Below, piece by piece: positions 38,601 through 51,394 of a stretch of 64,000 bases of DNA; positions within the stretch are counted from its first letter, which is position 1, and each line of letters starts with the position of its first letter. The stretch is from Chaunax sp. Z400 (Eukaryota > Chordata > Actinopteri > Lophiiformes > Chaunacidae): positions 22,536,810 to 22,600,809 of the forward strand of contig CM075187.1 of assembly GCA_037577475.1 (NCBI GenBank). The letters run 5' to 3'. The notes beneath the pieces are model-generated. The model was not told the origin of the DNA. It saw nothing but the letters and a program-made list of their open reading frames with translations, and did no database searches. The translations under genes were made by a program, and so were the position numbers.

Positions 38601-41600
38601 TATGTCAAAACAAAACCCTGTGAGGAGATATTTATATATTATCTTGATGTTGCCATGATGATGTCTCTTTACTCAGATCTGCTTCATGGCAAATTAAATA
38701 ATAGCACCTAATTTATTGACCCTGAAACCTACAGCCAGCATTTAGAATCAAGTGTTAATCATTAGTAGTTTTTTGAATTATCAGCAAAATATGATTTTCC
38801 ATAATGGCAGATGCAGGTCTACTGTTTTGTCTAGATAGAACTTATTTCCATTCACTGAAGCATGAAATTCATTTGAAGGACAGTTATAAAAGACAGAACT
38901 TGAAATCCCTGTTTCTTACCAGGCTTCTTGTAGCTGACGTACATGTAGAGAGCGAGGACGATGAGCAGGGTGACCAGAGCTGCCCACCAGTTGATGACAA
39001 ACATCACCACACAGCACAGGATGGCCCCTGACAGAGACACCCACATGTTGTAGTACTTGAAGCTGGGGCGCCACCCTGTGGAGAGACATGGATGAAAGCA
39101 AAAAGAGCCAACAGGACAATTAAATATCTCAAGTCAACTCTCAGTACAACCTAGACTGAGTTCTTCAAAAAGATTCTTGCAAATGTTATCACACATTAAA
39201 GGCAAGACAACAGGTATCAGGTTATATTTCAGTAATCAACAACAATGGCAGCTCAATAGTAGTTGAAGTTGAAGTTTTCCCTACTATTTATTTACTACAA
39301 GGTAAATGCATGTATAAGTATGACAGTATAGGCTGATTCAGCAGAAACAGAACTGCAACAAAAGTGACATTTCACTCGTCTTAAGACAAATCCTGATATC
39401 CCAAAGATTGATCTAACAATTGTCCAGAACGAATGAAATAAATTTTTAAGATTCCAATTTTCATCTTTAACATATTTAAGTTAGATACATGTCCTAGTTT
39501 TTAAATTCCAAGTCTAACACCAGTAGAATTCAACTAAATCTCATCATATATCAAGACCAGAATGATTAAATAATCAGATTTCAGGTGACAGAGGTTACCT
39601 GGAGAGTTGGCCAGGGAGGCGTGGAAGACGGAGAAGTTGATGAGGGCGTACGAGGCCAGGAAGAAGTTGGAGATGATGGGAGCGATGATGTTCAACTCCG
39701 CTAACAGAAAGCAACAGAGAAGTTTAATTTTTAAGTTCTATGAAAAAAAAAATGAAAGTTGGTGTTTGGATGCAGCAGCCCTACCGATGAGGATGAAGGC
39801 GAGGCCGATGAAGAAGGTCAGGACATAGCCGCGGAGAGGCTCGTTGTTCTTCCCATAACCCTTTGCAAACACACCCAGCCCTGGGTAGATGTTGTCCTTA
39901 CATAGAGCCTAGAATCACAACGGACAGAATTCACTCATTTCATTTGCAAAGTGATTCAGAGAGAGAGATTTATGTTTAAAGCATTGACTTTAGGTGTTGG
40001 GTTGGACTCAGGCCTGAATGATTCTGGTTGGATTGGACTCAGGATGGACATACAGGCCTTTACTGGAATCGATTCTACTCCAAATTTTGAGTCAATTTGT
40101 TGAATAAAATTTTTAAAACATCTTATTTGATGCTTGGCAATAATAATTACAATAAAACAAAGGGGTCCACTGGCTAGCTTCTTCCTCAGATTTCAGCTAC
40201 ATGTTATGGTCTTCATCAGTGATGACAACTGAGCCATCGAGAAAACTTCATCCACTGATGAAGACAGTGAGATACAATAAAAAGCTATTAAAGCTTTATG
40301 CTGATGATATAACCGATATATTGAATTTTCTTCTTGTGTTTGTGTAAAGTGATGCTGTTGTTGGTTATCTAATAATAATTAGGATGAATTGTACTACTTG
40401 TGTTTGTGTAAAGTGATGCTGTTGTTGGTTATCTAATAATAAGTAGGATGAATTGTCTACTTGTGTTTGTGTAAAGTGATGCTGTTGTTGGTTATCTAAT
40501 AATAAATAGGATGAATTGTACTACTTGTGTTTGTGTAAAATGATGCTGTTGTTGGTTATCTAATTATAAATAGGATGAATTGTACTACTTGTGTTTGTGT
40601 AAAATGATGCTGTTGTTGGTTATCTAATAATAAATAGGATGAATTTTCTTCTTGTGTTTGTGTAAAGTGATGCTGTTGTTGGTTATCTAATAATAAATAG
40701 GATGAATTGTCTACTTGTGTTTGTGTAAAGTGATGCTGTTGTTGGTTATGTAATAATAAATAGGATGAATTGTACTACTTGTGTTTGTGTAAAGTGATGC
40801 TGTTGTTGGTTATCTAATAATAAATAGGATGAATTGTACTACTTGTGTTTGTGTAAAGTGATGCTGTTGTTGGTTATCTAATAATAAGTAGGATGAATTT
40901 CCTGACCTGGAAGACTTTGGGTGCGCTGACCAGCGAGGCCAAAGCCGAAGACAGAGTAGCTGAAAAAATCCCTGCAGAGATCAGAGGACCGAAGGCCGAC
41001 ACCAGACTCATCGCCTGGATAACACACACACACCTTTAGTTTCACACTGACCGACTGCAATCCACTCAAAGTGAGACAGTCACATGACTAAAGCCTGTAT
41101 ATTGAGTAGAGTTATTACGTCATCCTGCAAAGTAAGAGGCTGTGTTTTAGCTGGATGTACACAGAATGAATTTGAAATGAATGAAATTTCTTGAACCAAA
41201 GCAACTTTAAAAAAATTAAAGTGGTTAACTTGTCTACAGTAAATGCATTGTCTACTGGTTTATTTTGTTACTTTCCAATACACCATGTTCACTATGCCAC
41301 ATAGTGTGGAATAATTTTGAATATTAAAGTGCAAATTAACACCAGGTCTCATTATTAATAAAAAACCATACAAGAGTAAAAACATGCCAGGCTGACACTG
41401 GTACGATGTAAGCAACAAAGATATAGCTCAAATTGACAATGGGTGTGTCAGATTTACACAGTCCAAACGACCATGTATTGACAATAACTTTGTAAGTGGG
41501 GTGCAGCCAAATCGGATTCTGCTTAGAGACGGCTGTGGGCCTACAGGTGTTAGAGGTCCAGTCTTCATTATGTTGTATATTCTGATCCCAACAGCCCTAA

Positions 41601-44600
41601 AATACCCCCTTGTCTCCAATCTCTCTCTCTTTCTCTCCTTTAACCCAACCAGTCAAAGCAGAGGTCTGCCCACTTTGAGTTGGGATCTGCTTGAGGTTTC
41701 TGCCTGTTATGAAAGGTAGTTTTTCCTCACCACTGTCACCAAGTGTTTGCTCCTGGGGGAACTGTTGGGTCAGTGTAGAATAAAGAGTACGATCTAGACC
41801 TGCTCTTTTTAGGAAGTCCTTTAAGATAACTTTTGTTGTGATTTGGTGGGAGATAAAACTTGACTTGACTTGAAGGGTTAGTGACACAATCGATAATGAA
41901 AGATTTCTGATTTCTAAATATTTCACGAGCAAAACACAAAATAAACAATAATTATGTTACGTAAAAAAGAACAAGTGTTTCTGTTTGTGGCAGTGGACAA
42001 GATTGTGCACCGTATCAGCAATATAAGTGTCAGTGAGCTGTCTGTGTGTGTCTGTGTCTGTGTATGTCTGTGAGTGTGTGTGTGAGTGTGTGTGTGTGTG
42101 TCTGTGTGTGTGTAGGTGGATATGGTCAATGCTCTCATTCAGCAATGTCTCCAACCAGTATGAACCTTGTGACTCAAAACAACAGTCACTATTATCACTG
42201 CTGCACTTTGGAAACAACTCACTGTCACACACATACACAGGCACGCACACACACACACACATACACACACATACACACACACACACACCACCCACACACA
42301 CACACACACGCACACACACAGAGAAACAGGATCACAGCAGCAGTCTCATGTGATAACTTTGTGTGGAATAAAGCAGAGCTTCATATATCCATTTAATTTC
42401 TATTGTTATCATCAAGCTACAAATATACAGATGTGCTTCAAGTTCCATCAGAATAAAATCAATATTGTGTCGACACCAAAAAACCTTTGAGGTTTTAGAT
42501 AAAGAAAACATTTTCAATCCTACAAAGATAGATAACTAGCTTTTAAATAAACTTAAAATGAGCATACTATATATTAATAAAGCATGAACACTAAAACACA
42601 GTTTTCTTAATTCTATATAAAAAGCTGAATAGTAAATGTAAAGAGTTTTGAAATAAAAAAGTCAGAAATATTATGACGAGAGAAGGAAATATAAAAAATA
42701 TACAAAGATTGCACTTGAAGGAATAAAACTGAGAGGTGTGTCTTATGTCTGCAGATGACAGTATTAGCAGCTTAAAATGTATGCATTGTGTGTTTTCATA
42801 ATGCCAATTTAAAAAGTAGTTAACTAGTTGAAGTAATATTAGTCTTATTCGGGTAACATACACTGACAATGCAAAACAGAATCAAGTAACACCCAAAGCA
42901 GCACATGCTACAGTACACATCTAAACAGACGACAAACTGACTGAATTTGTAAATGCAGGGAGGGAATGTGATGAAATTACAGCTTTTGTGTGTCGACTAT
43001 GGGAAACGGGAGAGTGTCGTATCCTGACACGGCACTGCTGCCAATGTGTGGGGTTCCATAGAAAACAATAGCTGTGGGTGTTTTCAAGCACGTCACACTC
43101 TGCCAGTGAGTGTTGGTCTTTATGTAACATAAATTCTGAAATAAAATGCCTTTTTTATCCGATTACTTATTACACTCACATTATATTCTAATTTTTAAAA
43201 AATGTTTAAAATGTGTCTTATCAAAAATACACAAATGAATACACAAATGATTTAGTATACAATCATCTTTTCAATGAAATATCACTGAAATCAATTTTCC
43301 TGAAATCTATCACTGAGCTGAGCAGGTCTCACTGTGAGCTGTAACGTTACCTGGAAGTCGTTCATCAGGCCGTACTGACAGCCTCCCTCCTTGCAGATGG
43401 AGAAGTCGTAACCCAGTGTGCAGGCGGCATCGGTGCAGTTCACCGTGTCGCTCACCGTGTCGTTGTGGTCACCGGTGGCATCTCTGACAACACAGGAGCC
43501 TGCAGGAGGAGAAACCTGAGATGAATCAATCACTGGAATTTAATCACCAACTTCTTACACTATTATTTGGATATATATTCCCTTACAGGTTGATAGATTT
43601 AAAAAATCTGACTACTAATGATCATCACGATCACGATGAAAGAAAAAAGTTGTGCCTCGGTATTGCATTATAGTTAATGCAAAGCTGTAGACAAAACCAC
43701 GTCTACATGAATTGAGATTTTAGAAAATGAGCTACAAATAGTTACAAATATAAAAAGAAATCAACAAAAATTAGTGGACAATTGTTGGAGTTACTTCTAT
43801 TGTTATTAAATGTTAAACTCTGGTGTACAATATTACCTGCAGAGATGGCGACAACCACGTAAGTGACTCCTGTGATGAGGATGGCCAGCAGAGTTCCTTT
43901 AGGGATCGCTGATTGAGGGTCCTAAAGATGGAGACAGGATGAGATTCAGGATTATTTTCTGCTCAGCTGAAAAAGAGTTTCACAACAGATATTTAATCTC
44001 ATGAAAAGACAGACATGACAAATAGAGTTTTAAATACAGGAGAATTTCTCAAATTAAATGGCCAAAAAAAAAGATTATTGAAATTGAAATGTAGGTTAAC
44101 ATGTAGAAACAGTTTGGAAAAGGTGAATTTATCTTTAAAAGTTGTAAAGGAGGTGCATAAAGCTGATTCCTAAAATACAAAAATATTAACAAGGGTCAAA
44201 TCATCAGCATCTGCATACAAATCTGCATGTAATAGAACCTAATGACAGCATGTAAAGACAAAGAACGAATGGGACGTAGGACTGAACCTTGGGACATACC
44301 ACAATAAGTATTAACGCATTCTGACCAGAACTTACCAAGGGAAACAAAATACTCTTAACATAATAGGTAAGACCAAAATGAGTCTGTGGCCAAGAGCTAA
44401 ATCTAAAGTTTGCTGAAAGTTTTGAATCTGTTACACCTCTGAGATCACCTAACACTGATATCAGAGCAGGTGTACACACCACTGATTACATCACTACAGC
44501 AATATGAGAACTGTGATAAAAGTGTCAAGACTGTAAAATGCACTTAATGTAACAACATGACATTACAGTACAACAATATGAAACTCACAGTGAGGTCTCC

Positions 44601-47600
44601 AGAGATGTTGGCTCCAGCCAGGATCCCAGTGGCTGCAGGAAAGAAAATGGCAAACACCGAGAAGAAAGTCTCCTCATCTCTGAAATCTGGACCCAGGTTC
44701 TCTAAGAAGATAGCAGCTGTAGGAGGAGGGAGACAAAACTGAGTCATCTATGGGTTAGACTTTAATTTAACATTTAACATTGCAAACATTCGGTTGGGAC
44801 ATGTTTGACTGGTTTGATCACAGAATAGATCTAAAATGTGGTCAAAGCCAATGTAGCGCAGACTGACTGTTGTAGCCGAAGAATCCCATAGGCTCCTTGT
44901 CTTCTGTGGACATGAAGCTTCCTATGAAGTAGTTAGCGATGGCTGCCAGCAGGATCACCAGGAGGACAATCTGAGCCTGATAAATGGAGAGACAGAGAGA
45001 AATAAATGTGGAGGGGAGTGTAAGTAAAGGACGATGTGATATATTGATGTTCTCATATCATACTAGGTATCGAGCATTTGCTGATTATGTTTGAATGTGG
45101 GGAGGAACTTTACACAAGGTGAGAATCACTGATCAGAGTCACTATTATAACTCTCTTAGATGACTGCACTATGCTGATCCCAACTAGCAACAAGAAGTTC
45201 CTTGAAATTAGTGCAGTAAATTGCATCGCATGTTCATACTTAGCAACATAGTTTCTGGTACCCTAATTCAGTAGTTGCATGATGATCATTGCATGTGTGT
45301 TGGGGTGTTGGTGCTGTAACTAGTAAAGACACTGACCCTCTGAGTCATTAGCACTGCAGCTGGATACTCAAAGTGCAGGTATATTAGCAGCCTTCAGAAA
45401 GGAAGCCTTACTTTTCTTGCCAGTCCTCTGTTTTTGATAAGTAAAGTAAGTTATTTGGTTGTCTAGTCGTTCACGGGTGGGTACCTATAGACACCAGGAT
45501 GTGACGCTACTGTAGGACCTAAAAAATATCCTATGAGCCTCATGCGACAGTCTTTGAGATGTCAGTAGAGGATTTGGGGTGTTTTCCGTGATTTGTGAAT
45601 TCTTTATCCTACCTTGGCTTCCCACTCCATCCCAGCTACTGAGATTCCCAGCAGCAGGATGATGGTCAGAGTCCCAACGATACGAATATCATTTAGTTCA
45701 TCAGTCATCAGGGCATCAACATCCTGCAGCCAACAACCAATCAGGAACAATATTATAATCTGTGCTCTGTAAATAGACAGACCGTCTGAATGGCTGTATC
45801 AAAGTGTTTCTCACATTAAGCATCTCAACGACTGTCTCTGCGAAGCCTACGACGTACATGGCCACAGCCACGGCGTTGGCAAAGGCAAAGATGAGACCGA
45901 TGGAGCCTCCGAACTCCGGCCCCAGGCTCCTGGAGATCAGGTAGTACGCTCCTCCTGGATAGCAGTGACACACAGTATTGTGTCATCATTGTTTGTTCAT
46001 GTGCTACTGGTTAACTTGAGTGTTCTTGAAAAAGTGTCAGGGCCTTTAATATGAATATTCAGTAATGACTTTCAAAGTATGGTGACCCACTGGGGAGATT
46101 GGTACCCGAGCCTGGGTGCAACCGGAGCATCATTACTACATGAAATATGTTTGATGTTTGCAACAAGACGAACGTTAGTGATTCTGTAGTTTGTGAATGT
46201 CTTACCGTGTTTCTGATGGTTGTTAATGTAGGAAAACAGTGATAAATGACCAAAACATCAGATGAAAGTAGGAGTAGAGTTTTCTGTCTCACCTCCTCGT
46301 ACGAAGCCGTTGGTTGCTATAGCAGAGGTGGACAGACCAGTGATGGTGGTGACCAGACTGGCCATCAGAATGATTGCAATGGTCAGTCCTATTACATGAA
46401 AATAATTTGAATCAACAACAACAACAAAACAGTGACAAGGATGAAGATTTTAATTGATAAGCAGCTCATTTTAGCCACCGAGCTAACCTAGCTTTTTTCT
46501 ATTTAAGCTGTCATTATTTATTATTTTTCTATTTTTTTCTTACTGTCAACATGCTGCACAAAAAGATTTAAACCAACAATGCCTTGGTCCATCTCTCAAT
46601 ACCTCCTGATACTTTCTGATAACGCATACATAATTTACCCAAACAGCTGGCCGCTGTACTTTCTGACATAACTCAATCAGCATCACATTTGTAAGTCCAG
46701 TGAGTAATTGTGGCAGCAGAATAGTGAAGGAGGATTGATTTAAAATCAACTAGACAGCAAGTAGAGAGCAAACTTCCACCAAGGCAGCTCTGTTTCTCCA
46801 TTATGCCATTGCACCTAAATGCACTCTTCCCATGATAGCTTGACCCTCATAATCTGACTCCTTCATCATGAAAAGCTAACTCTAGAATTTAGAGTCACAT
46901 TTGTATCATTATTAGTTTGATAGTTCTTCTGGAAAAACGATATTTCACTAATGGAGGTTTTCTTCAGAATGTAGCTCAGTAACTTTTTAATATATGTCAA
47001 ATTTGACATCAAACTGAATCAACAGTTTCAGCTACAATACAATCTTAGTCAAGTCTGTATCACTGTTATTTGTTATCTATTCTGTGAGCCCTATAAATTT
47101 AAACATTCTGTATCACCAGATCCGTAATATTACTTGGATCCAGGTCAGACTTTTGTGTGTGGCAGATCTTATGGGGATGTCAGTGTGTAATTTTTGTCCA
47201 AGCATTGTAGCCTTTGTGTTTGAAGTTAGAAGCAGAAATCTTGTAATCGTCCCCATGCTGCAAAAGTAAAAAAACATTTTCCAAAGATCCTAATGTTGAT
47301 CCTGATAATGACCAAAATCTAATATATTATTCCTACAAATAAACTACCTCTGGAATTCACTCAGAAAGTTTTGAGTAATCCTGCTAACAGAAAACAAACA
47401 AACAAACAAACCAATGCTGGCAAAATCCTTGCTGGACCTAACTACAATGTACGTGTTCATGCTAATCAAGGAATATATCACCCAGTGTGTGGCTCACTGA
47501 TGTGTTCCTAACTGCTGTAGGACAACAATGGAGCTCTGTGGCAATTTTATCATTGGTTTGAATCGGCACATAGGATTTCTTATGGATAAAACCCATCCTG

Positions 47601-49921
47601 TAGCTTCCAAACAAAGCATTTATGGAGAAAAGCTTTCCTCTGATTAAGAGGCAGGCAGGCATCTAAACTGATTTATTTCTACTGACCTATTCCAGCCTGT
47701 CCAACAATCCAGGACATTCTGATGAAGAGCATCACACCCCAGATATTCAGCATGCAGCGGACCTGCAACGCACACAACCTGTTAATCTTGTGTGGACCAG
47801 CATATTTCCCAAGATGGGAGGTGAATACCAGAATTAGCAGTGTGGATCACAAATCACATTAAACATCACAGGGGAAATCAGAGGAATGCTCCTTTAACAT
47901 TTCTCCTTACATGACACTAACCAAGACTCCTTTGACCCAACCAAACTTGATAGTTCCTCCTTTCGCCTCCTTTGCCGCCAAGGCCGCAGCTTCCTCAGCA
48001 GCTGATAGCTCTTCTCCATTGGCCAAACCATCCTCAAATGGCTCCTGATAACCAATCACAGCCAAGATGGAAAAGACAGTGAAAAAAACACGAACAGGTG
48101 AGTAAAAGAGAAAATGCACCATAGCTGGGACGAAAAATAGAAAACACAATTTCTTGATCAATGGAAAATCAAAATACCATATCACAGAACTGAATATGAA
48201 TTTAGTTTAATTGTCTGATTTTATTTGAGTAATTAATGAAAGTCACCAAGAAGTTTTGCTGATGAAAACTAAAAAAAACAACTAGTTTTTGAAATGTTGA
48301 CTGTGTTGATGAGCGTTTGCCAATTTTCACCCTTTTTTGACGCTTTAAAGGTGTTTCAGGCCGTTCACATTCATTTTAAGTGAACAGTGTAGACTTGTTG
48401 CTCTTCTTAAACACAATCCCCAAACTTAACAACATGATGTCTCATGATGATCATTGTTTCCCTCAAATTAGAAATTAAATTTCACATTTGAATCTCTGAA
48501 TTACTCTATCTCAGAACTGGCTGAAGTGACTCCCTACGCATAGAAATCCTGGACAATGCATGAAAAGTGTAAGTGTGCACAGTCATACATTTCATTCATA
48601 GTGAAATGTTGGATAGTCTAGATTGAGGCCTTAATGAGTTGAACGTGACATTATTCAAAGATCTGGTAATATTTACTTTATGTGTTGATTTTAACAGAAA
48701 AATATGTTTCTCAAACTTGTTATATGCTCAAAAATAGTCAACAGAATTTGAATTCATTGGACAGAGAGCTCTAATGTCATCCAATGTCCTGCAGTCAGAA
48801 TAGTTAAACTGCTCACCATCAATGTACAATGTACGTTGATGTCACAGATACCTATTGTATCAGAGGAGTGGGACTGTGGCAGGGGATGCCTGCAGGCTCA
48901 TGATGTCACTGAACCCACTCAGTCTGTCTCAGACGTTAGAGAAGGGAATGTTTTCTGTTTATGATGTCTGTGACTTGTGGAAAACTAATCACTGAGATCA
49001 AATGATTCTTTAAATGAGGCTTCAATACATCCCAAATGAAAAATCAGGAAATCATTTAAAATAGTGTGCAATAGGCCTACTGTACATCCCACTCAATTGA
49101 ATATTTCTGCATCTTTGTTTACATTATTCAGTGAAATTGTCATATGTATGTTTTAATATTATTGTTTATAGGAACTCATTTATAATTTGATATGTTTTTA
49201 TATTGACTACATTCTGCTGATATTACTTACCTATAATAGCCTTTCACTTGAATGCAGGATAGTTGGGCAACTTTTAACAATGTTTTTAAGAAATATTGCT
49301 TCTTAATATTGATGCTTATTGATGATAAGTCTGAATATGTCCTCAACGCTTTCTTACTTGTGACATCATAATATCCTAAATATCCCCATTAAAACACATT
49401 GCTTTAATGTCATGATGGACTTAATAAAAAGGGTTAACTGGTGTTACTTTATCAAGTTCATCGTGCAGCTCCGACAGCGAGGGTCTGGTCAACTTCTCTC
49501 CGAAAGGCGCAGCAGTCTGTCGGTAGAAGTCGATGTTGGGCACAGCGTCTATGGTGTTGTGTCCAAAGGTCCTCATGTAGTATGTGTTGGAGTGGGTGTC
49601 GGAGATGTGGGTGTGTCCCGTTCCCGTTGAATGGAGGCTGACAGAGTCGCTCCTCGCCGTGTCCGGCTCGTGGAACACATCAGGCGGGAGACCGATGTCC
49701 ATTGCGCTACCCAGCGCGCCCGAATCCAGGAATCCCACCATCCTGAACCGGCCTTTGGACTCCTCAGGCGGCTTGGATCCATCGGTGGAGGCCGAGGGAG
49801 GAGCAGAAACCGTGGCCGGGACAGGGGTAGGTGCAGAGGATGATGCTTCTGTCACCACATCCACCTGGAAGCGGCTCTGAGTGGAGTCGCCACTCCTCAA
49901 AGAAGGTTTCTGTCCCGACAT
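32627..49921 (-). CDS. slc12a2: Na-K-2Cl cotransporter 1 (NKCC1, SLC12A2), complete (26 coding exons, 1104 aa)
   Basis: NKCC1 carries 1 Na, 1 K and 2 Cl electroneutrally across the plasma membrane; in fish it drives gill and epithelial chloride secretion and cell-volume control. Exons: 49921-49448, 48044-47922, 47762-47687, 46388-46293, 45954-45815, 45723-45613, 44976-44868, 44716-44589, 43921-43837, 43499-43351, 41014-40907, 39908-39785, 39700-39599, 39075-38920, 38176-38077, 37714-37603, 37469-37329, 36757-36651, 36058-35979, 35897-35757, 35179-35066, 34944-34833, 34722-34636, 34181-34046, 33940-33873, 32762-32627. Phases close exactly. Identity as NKCC1 rather than NKCC2 rests on FGHNTIDAVPNIDFYR, EPFEDGLANGEE and the C-terminus GNHQSVLTFYS. 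Twelve membrane spans and a large cytosolic C-terminus are intact. Whether this is the a or b teleost paralogue cannot be told without other sequences. A minisatellite abuts the donor of exon 11. Confidence 0.97.
32925..33110. repeat. 'aagta'-step repeat family, copy 2
   Basis: In slc12a2 intron 25. It shares the style of the 1335-1830 copy (ggagtgcaactaagtacaggcaatta ... aactaaagtaccc). A further piece lies at 33655-33725 (ctggtacttttacttcagta). Ends are approximate and the class is not identified. Confidence 0.4.
35380..35570. repeat. Interspersed repeat fragment related to family A
   Basis: In slc12a2 intron 20, a stretch ending with gtaatcctactaacagacagacaggcaaacagg and ccttggcagaggta resembles the ends seen in the 46760-47420 and 29966-30490 elements. 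No coding capacity. Confidence 0.45.
40323..40905. repeat. Minisatellite, 63-64 bp unit, about 9 copies, beside slc12a2 exon 11
   Basis: The phrase cttgtgtttgtgtaaagtg recurs at a spacing of 63-64 bp (positions 40333, 40397, 40460, 40524, 40588, 40651, 40714, 40778, 40842). Units differ mainly at the gaatt-(gta)-cta/ttctt step. The array lies in slc12a2 intron 11 and its last copy ends within a few bases of the exon 11 splice donor (exon ends at 40907). Confidence 0.95.
42033..42320. repeat. Inverted pair of TG-rich and CA-rich microsatellites
   Basis: A TG-rich block (about 42033-42115) is followed after about 115 bp by a CA-rich block (about 42233-42320). The two blocks are complementary, so the segment could fold back. 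It lies in the long slc12a2 intron 10. Confidence 0.9.
44200..44490 (-). mobile_element. LINE reverse-transcriptase fragment, degraded
   Basis: Read on the minus strand, one frame gives a SQGSVLRP-like segment. A second frame then gives YADADDLTLV, resembling the GVPQGSVLGP and YADD motifs of LINE reverse transcriptases. Frames shift and stops intervene, so it is dead. It lies in slc12a2 intron 8. The clade (L2, Rex or other) cannot be fixed from this piece. Confidence 0.6.
46760..47420 (-). repeat. Interspersed repeat, family A (minus orientation)
   Basis: The reverse complement of this segment carries, in the same order, the blocks seen at 29966-30490 (ctgaaactgt...gattcagttt and aaagttactgagctacattctgaagaaaacc). 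The flanks include ccaccaaggcagc and atcctgctaacagaaaacaaac. It sits in slc12a2 intron 3. Confidence 0.65.
49448..49921 (-). other. slc12a2: slc12a2 exon 1: regulatory N-terminus
   Basis: Encodes residues 1-158. A SPAK/OSR1 kinase docking motif RFxV is present at residues 17-20 (RFQV). A second related site at 58-61 reads RFRM and lacks the final Val. The phospho-activation cluster is intact, with Thr at about 113, 118, 123 and 136 in NTYYMRTFGHNTID and YRQTAAPFG. The start codon is the first ATG of the open frame, and MSGQKPSL is a plausible N-terminus. It is shorter than human (about 200 rather than 288 residues before TM1). Confidence 0.93.
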
Positions 49922-50460
49922 GTCCGCCCGGATAGACGATAAAACTCGTCTGAAGGGTCACTACAATGCAATAGACTAACTGTTACCGTGAAATAAACAA
50001 CTTCTCCAGAACCAAGGGGAGGTCCAGGCAACGGCACAGCAGCATTTAGTTCCAAACAAGCGCAGCGCAGACAAACGAACGCAGAGATACAGAGAATGAG
50101 CGCATAAAACTGGAATCCAAATGAAATATTTAGATACAAAAAAAGAAGAAGTTAGGAACAGTTATTTAGACCTCTGCTGTCAGCTGGATGCGCAAGGACG
50201 CACGTCAGAGATCTGTGCGTAAAGGCCTCCAAACGCCCTTTCACTGTTCTCCCCCCGTGTGTTTCTGCGTCTCTTTCTCTCTATCTGTCCATCTGTTCAT
50301 CCATCACTGAGTTGGCGAGTGTGGTCCCCTCAGATGACTCAAACAGTTTATTGTCATCTCTCTCTCCTCCTCTCTCTGGACTCTAGAGACATCCCAGCAT
50401 GTCAGGAACACGGCTGAGAGGAGGAGGAAGAAGAAATGATGGATCGGTGTCCATTACGCA
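49922..50460 (-). promoter_or_regulatory. slc12a2: slc12a2 5' UTR / promoter-proximal region (inferred)
   Basis: Directly upstream of the slc12a2 start codon on the minus strand. It includes moderately GC-rich sequence and a polypyrimidine stretch (tctctctcctcctctctctgg near 50357). No TATA box is evident. Limits are guesses. Confidence 0.35.
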
Positions 50461-50713
50461 CACAACTTTGGCACGTGTCCTGGCGCATCCAATTCATAGG
50501 AAAGAGTGAGGAAGAGACAGGGGACACTTGAAGAAACGGGAGAACAACAGAGATTGTACCTCATAAGGTTTAAATAACACTGGAATATGAGTTGTGTTTG
50601 GGCAAAGTGTTTAAAGTAAACTGACAACAGAACAGCCTCAATGGTAACGTCATACCACAATAGTAATTTACTTAAAATCATCAAAGTATAAACATTACAT
50701 ACACTGCCAAAGG

Positions 50714-50808
<95 letters not shown>
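50714..50808. repeat. (TG)n microsatellite
   Basis: About 95 bp of nearly pure TG. The long poly-His/Thr and poly-Cys/Val frames across it are artefacts of the repeat. Confidence 0.98.
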
Positions 50809-50810
<2 letters not shown>

Positions 50811-50894
50811 GTAGCATGAAACAAAGAGTTTTGTCATCCCTGCTGGTCACACACTGAAATTCTCACAGAGGCCTAGACTGGTACACTGGGAGGT

Positions 50895-50895
<1 letters not shown>

Positions 50896-50954
<59 letters not shown>

Positions 50955-50965
50955 TGTGTGTGTGA
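50896..50965. repeat. (GA)n then (GT)n compound microsatellite
   Basis: About 57 bp of GA followed directly by about 13 bp of GT, between the slc12a2 promoter region and spmip10. Confidence 0.97.
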
Positions 50966-51394
50966 TTAGCATAGGGAACAACAGCTGCTTTCTTTGTCGA
51001 AGTGCTTAATGCTAAAGCTAAACACTGAACAATAAACACAGTACAAGGACTAAAGATGGGAACCAGTTTAACATATTTAACCAGTTTATCTTAACCCAAC
51101 TCAAAATCTAATATTACATTTGTCACAATGTGATCGTTTTTATTTTACTATTAATATTATTAACTTGACTATATCCTCTCCCCCTTGGGAGGGGAACAGG
51201 TGATGGGGTTTTGGGATGTATCAGGAAGAAGGTGTGGATCCAGGATTTTTTTTTTAAAGAATCCTATCACAATTATATGAGTTCATGTCTGATACATCAT
51301 TTTACATGTTGATTAAAGCTTCACCAATATCACAGTATGGCAGTCATAAGTATTAATTAATAATCATAAAGTCACATACAGTATATCATAAAAC

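Larger units (their letters stand above)
38920..47762 (-). other. slc12a2: slc12a2 exons 3-14: twelve-span transport domain
   Basis: Encodes residues about 200-660, the amino-acid-permease-type (APC) fold. TM1 lies in exon 3 (NIWGVMLFIRMSWIVGQ), TM3 in exon 5 (AYYLISRSLGPEFGGS) and TM6 in exon 8 (AATGILAGANISGDL). The large outer loop in exon 10 has two N-glycosylation sequons (NDT and NCT, near residues 460 and 468) and several cysteines. Exons 11-14 carry the last spans, ending with INWWAALVTLLIVLALYMYV. Confidence 0.92.

Noticed and set aside
40323..40905. Regularly spaced direct repeats resembling a CRISPR array
   Set aside because: There are no unique spacers: the whole 63-64 bp unit repeats. 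It lies in a vertebrate intron and is a minisatellite.
49412..49880. Several plus-strand frames opposite slc12a2 exon 1
   Set aside because: They are shadows of the GC-rich coding exon on the other strand.
50454..50837. 127-codon minus-strand frame rich in His-Thr
   Set aside because: It is produced by the (TG)n tract at 50714-50808, with no homology on either side.
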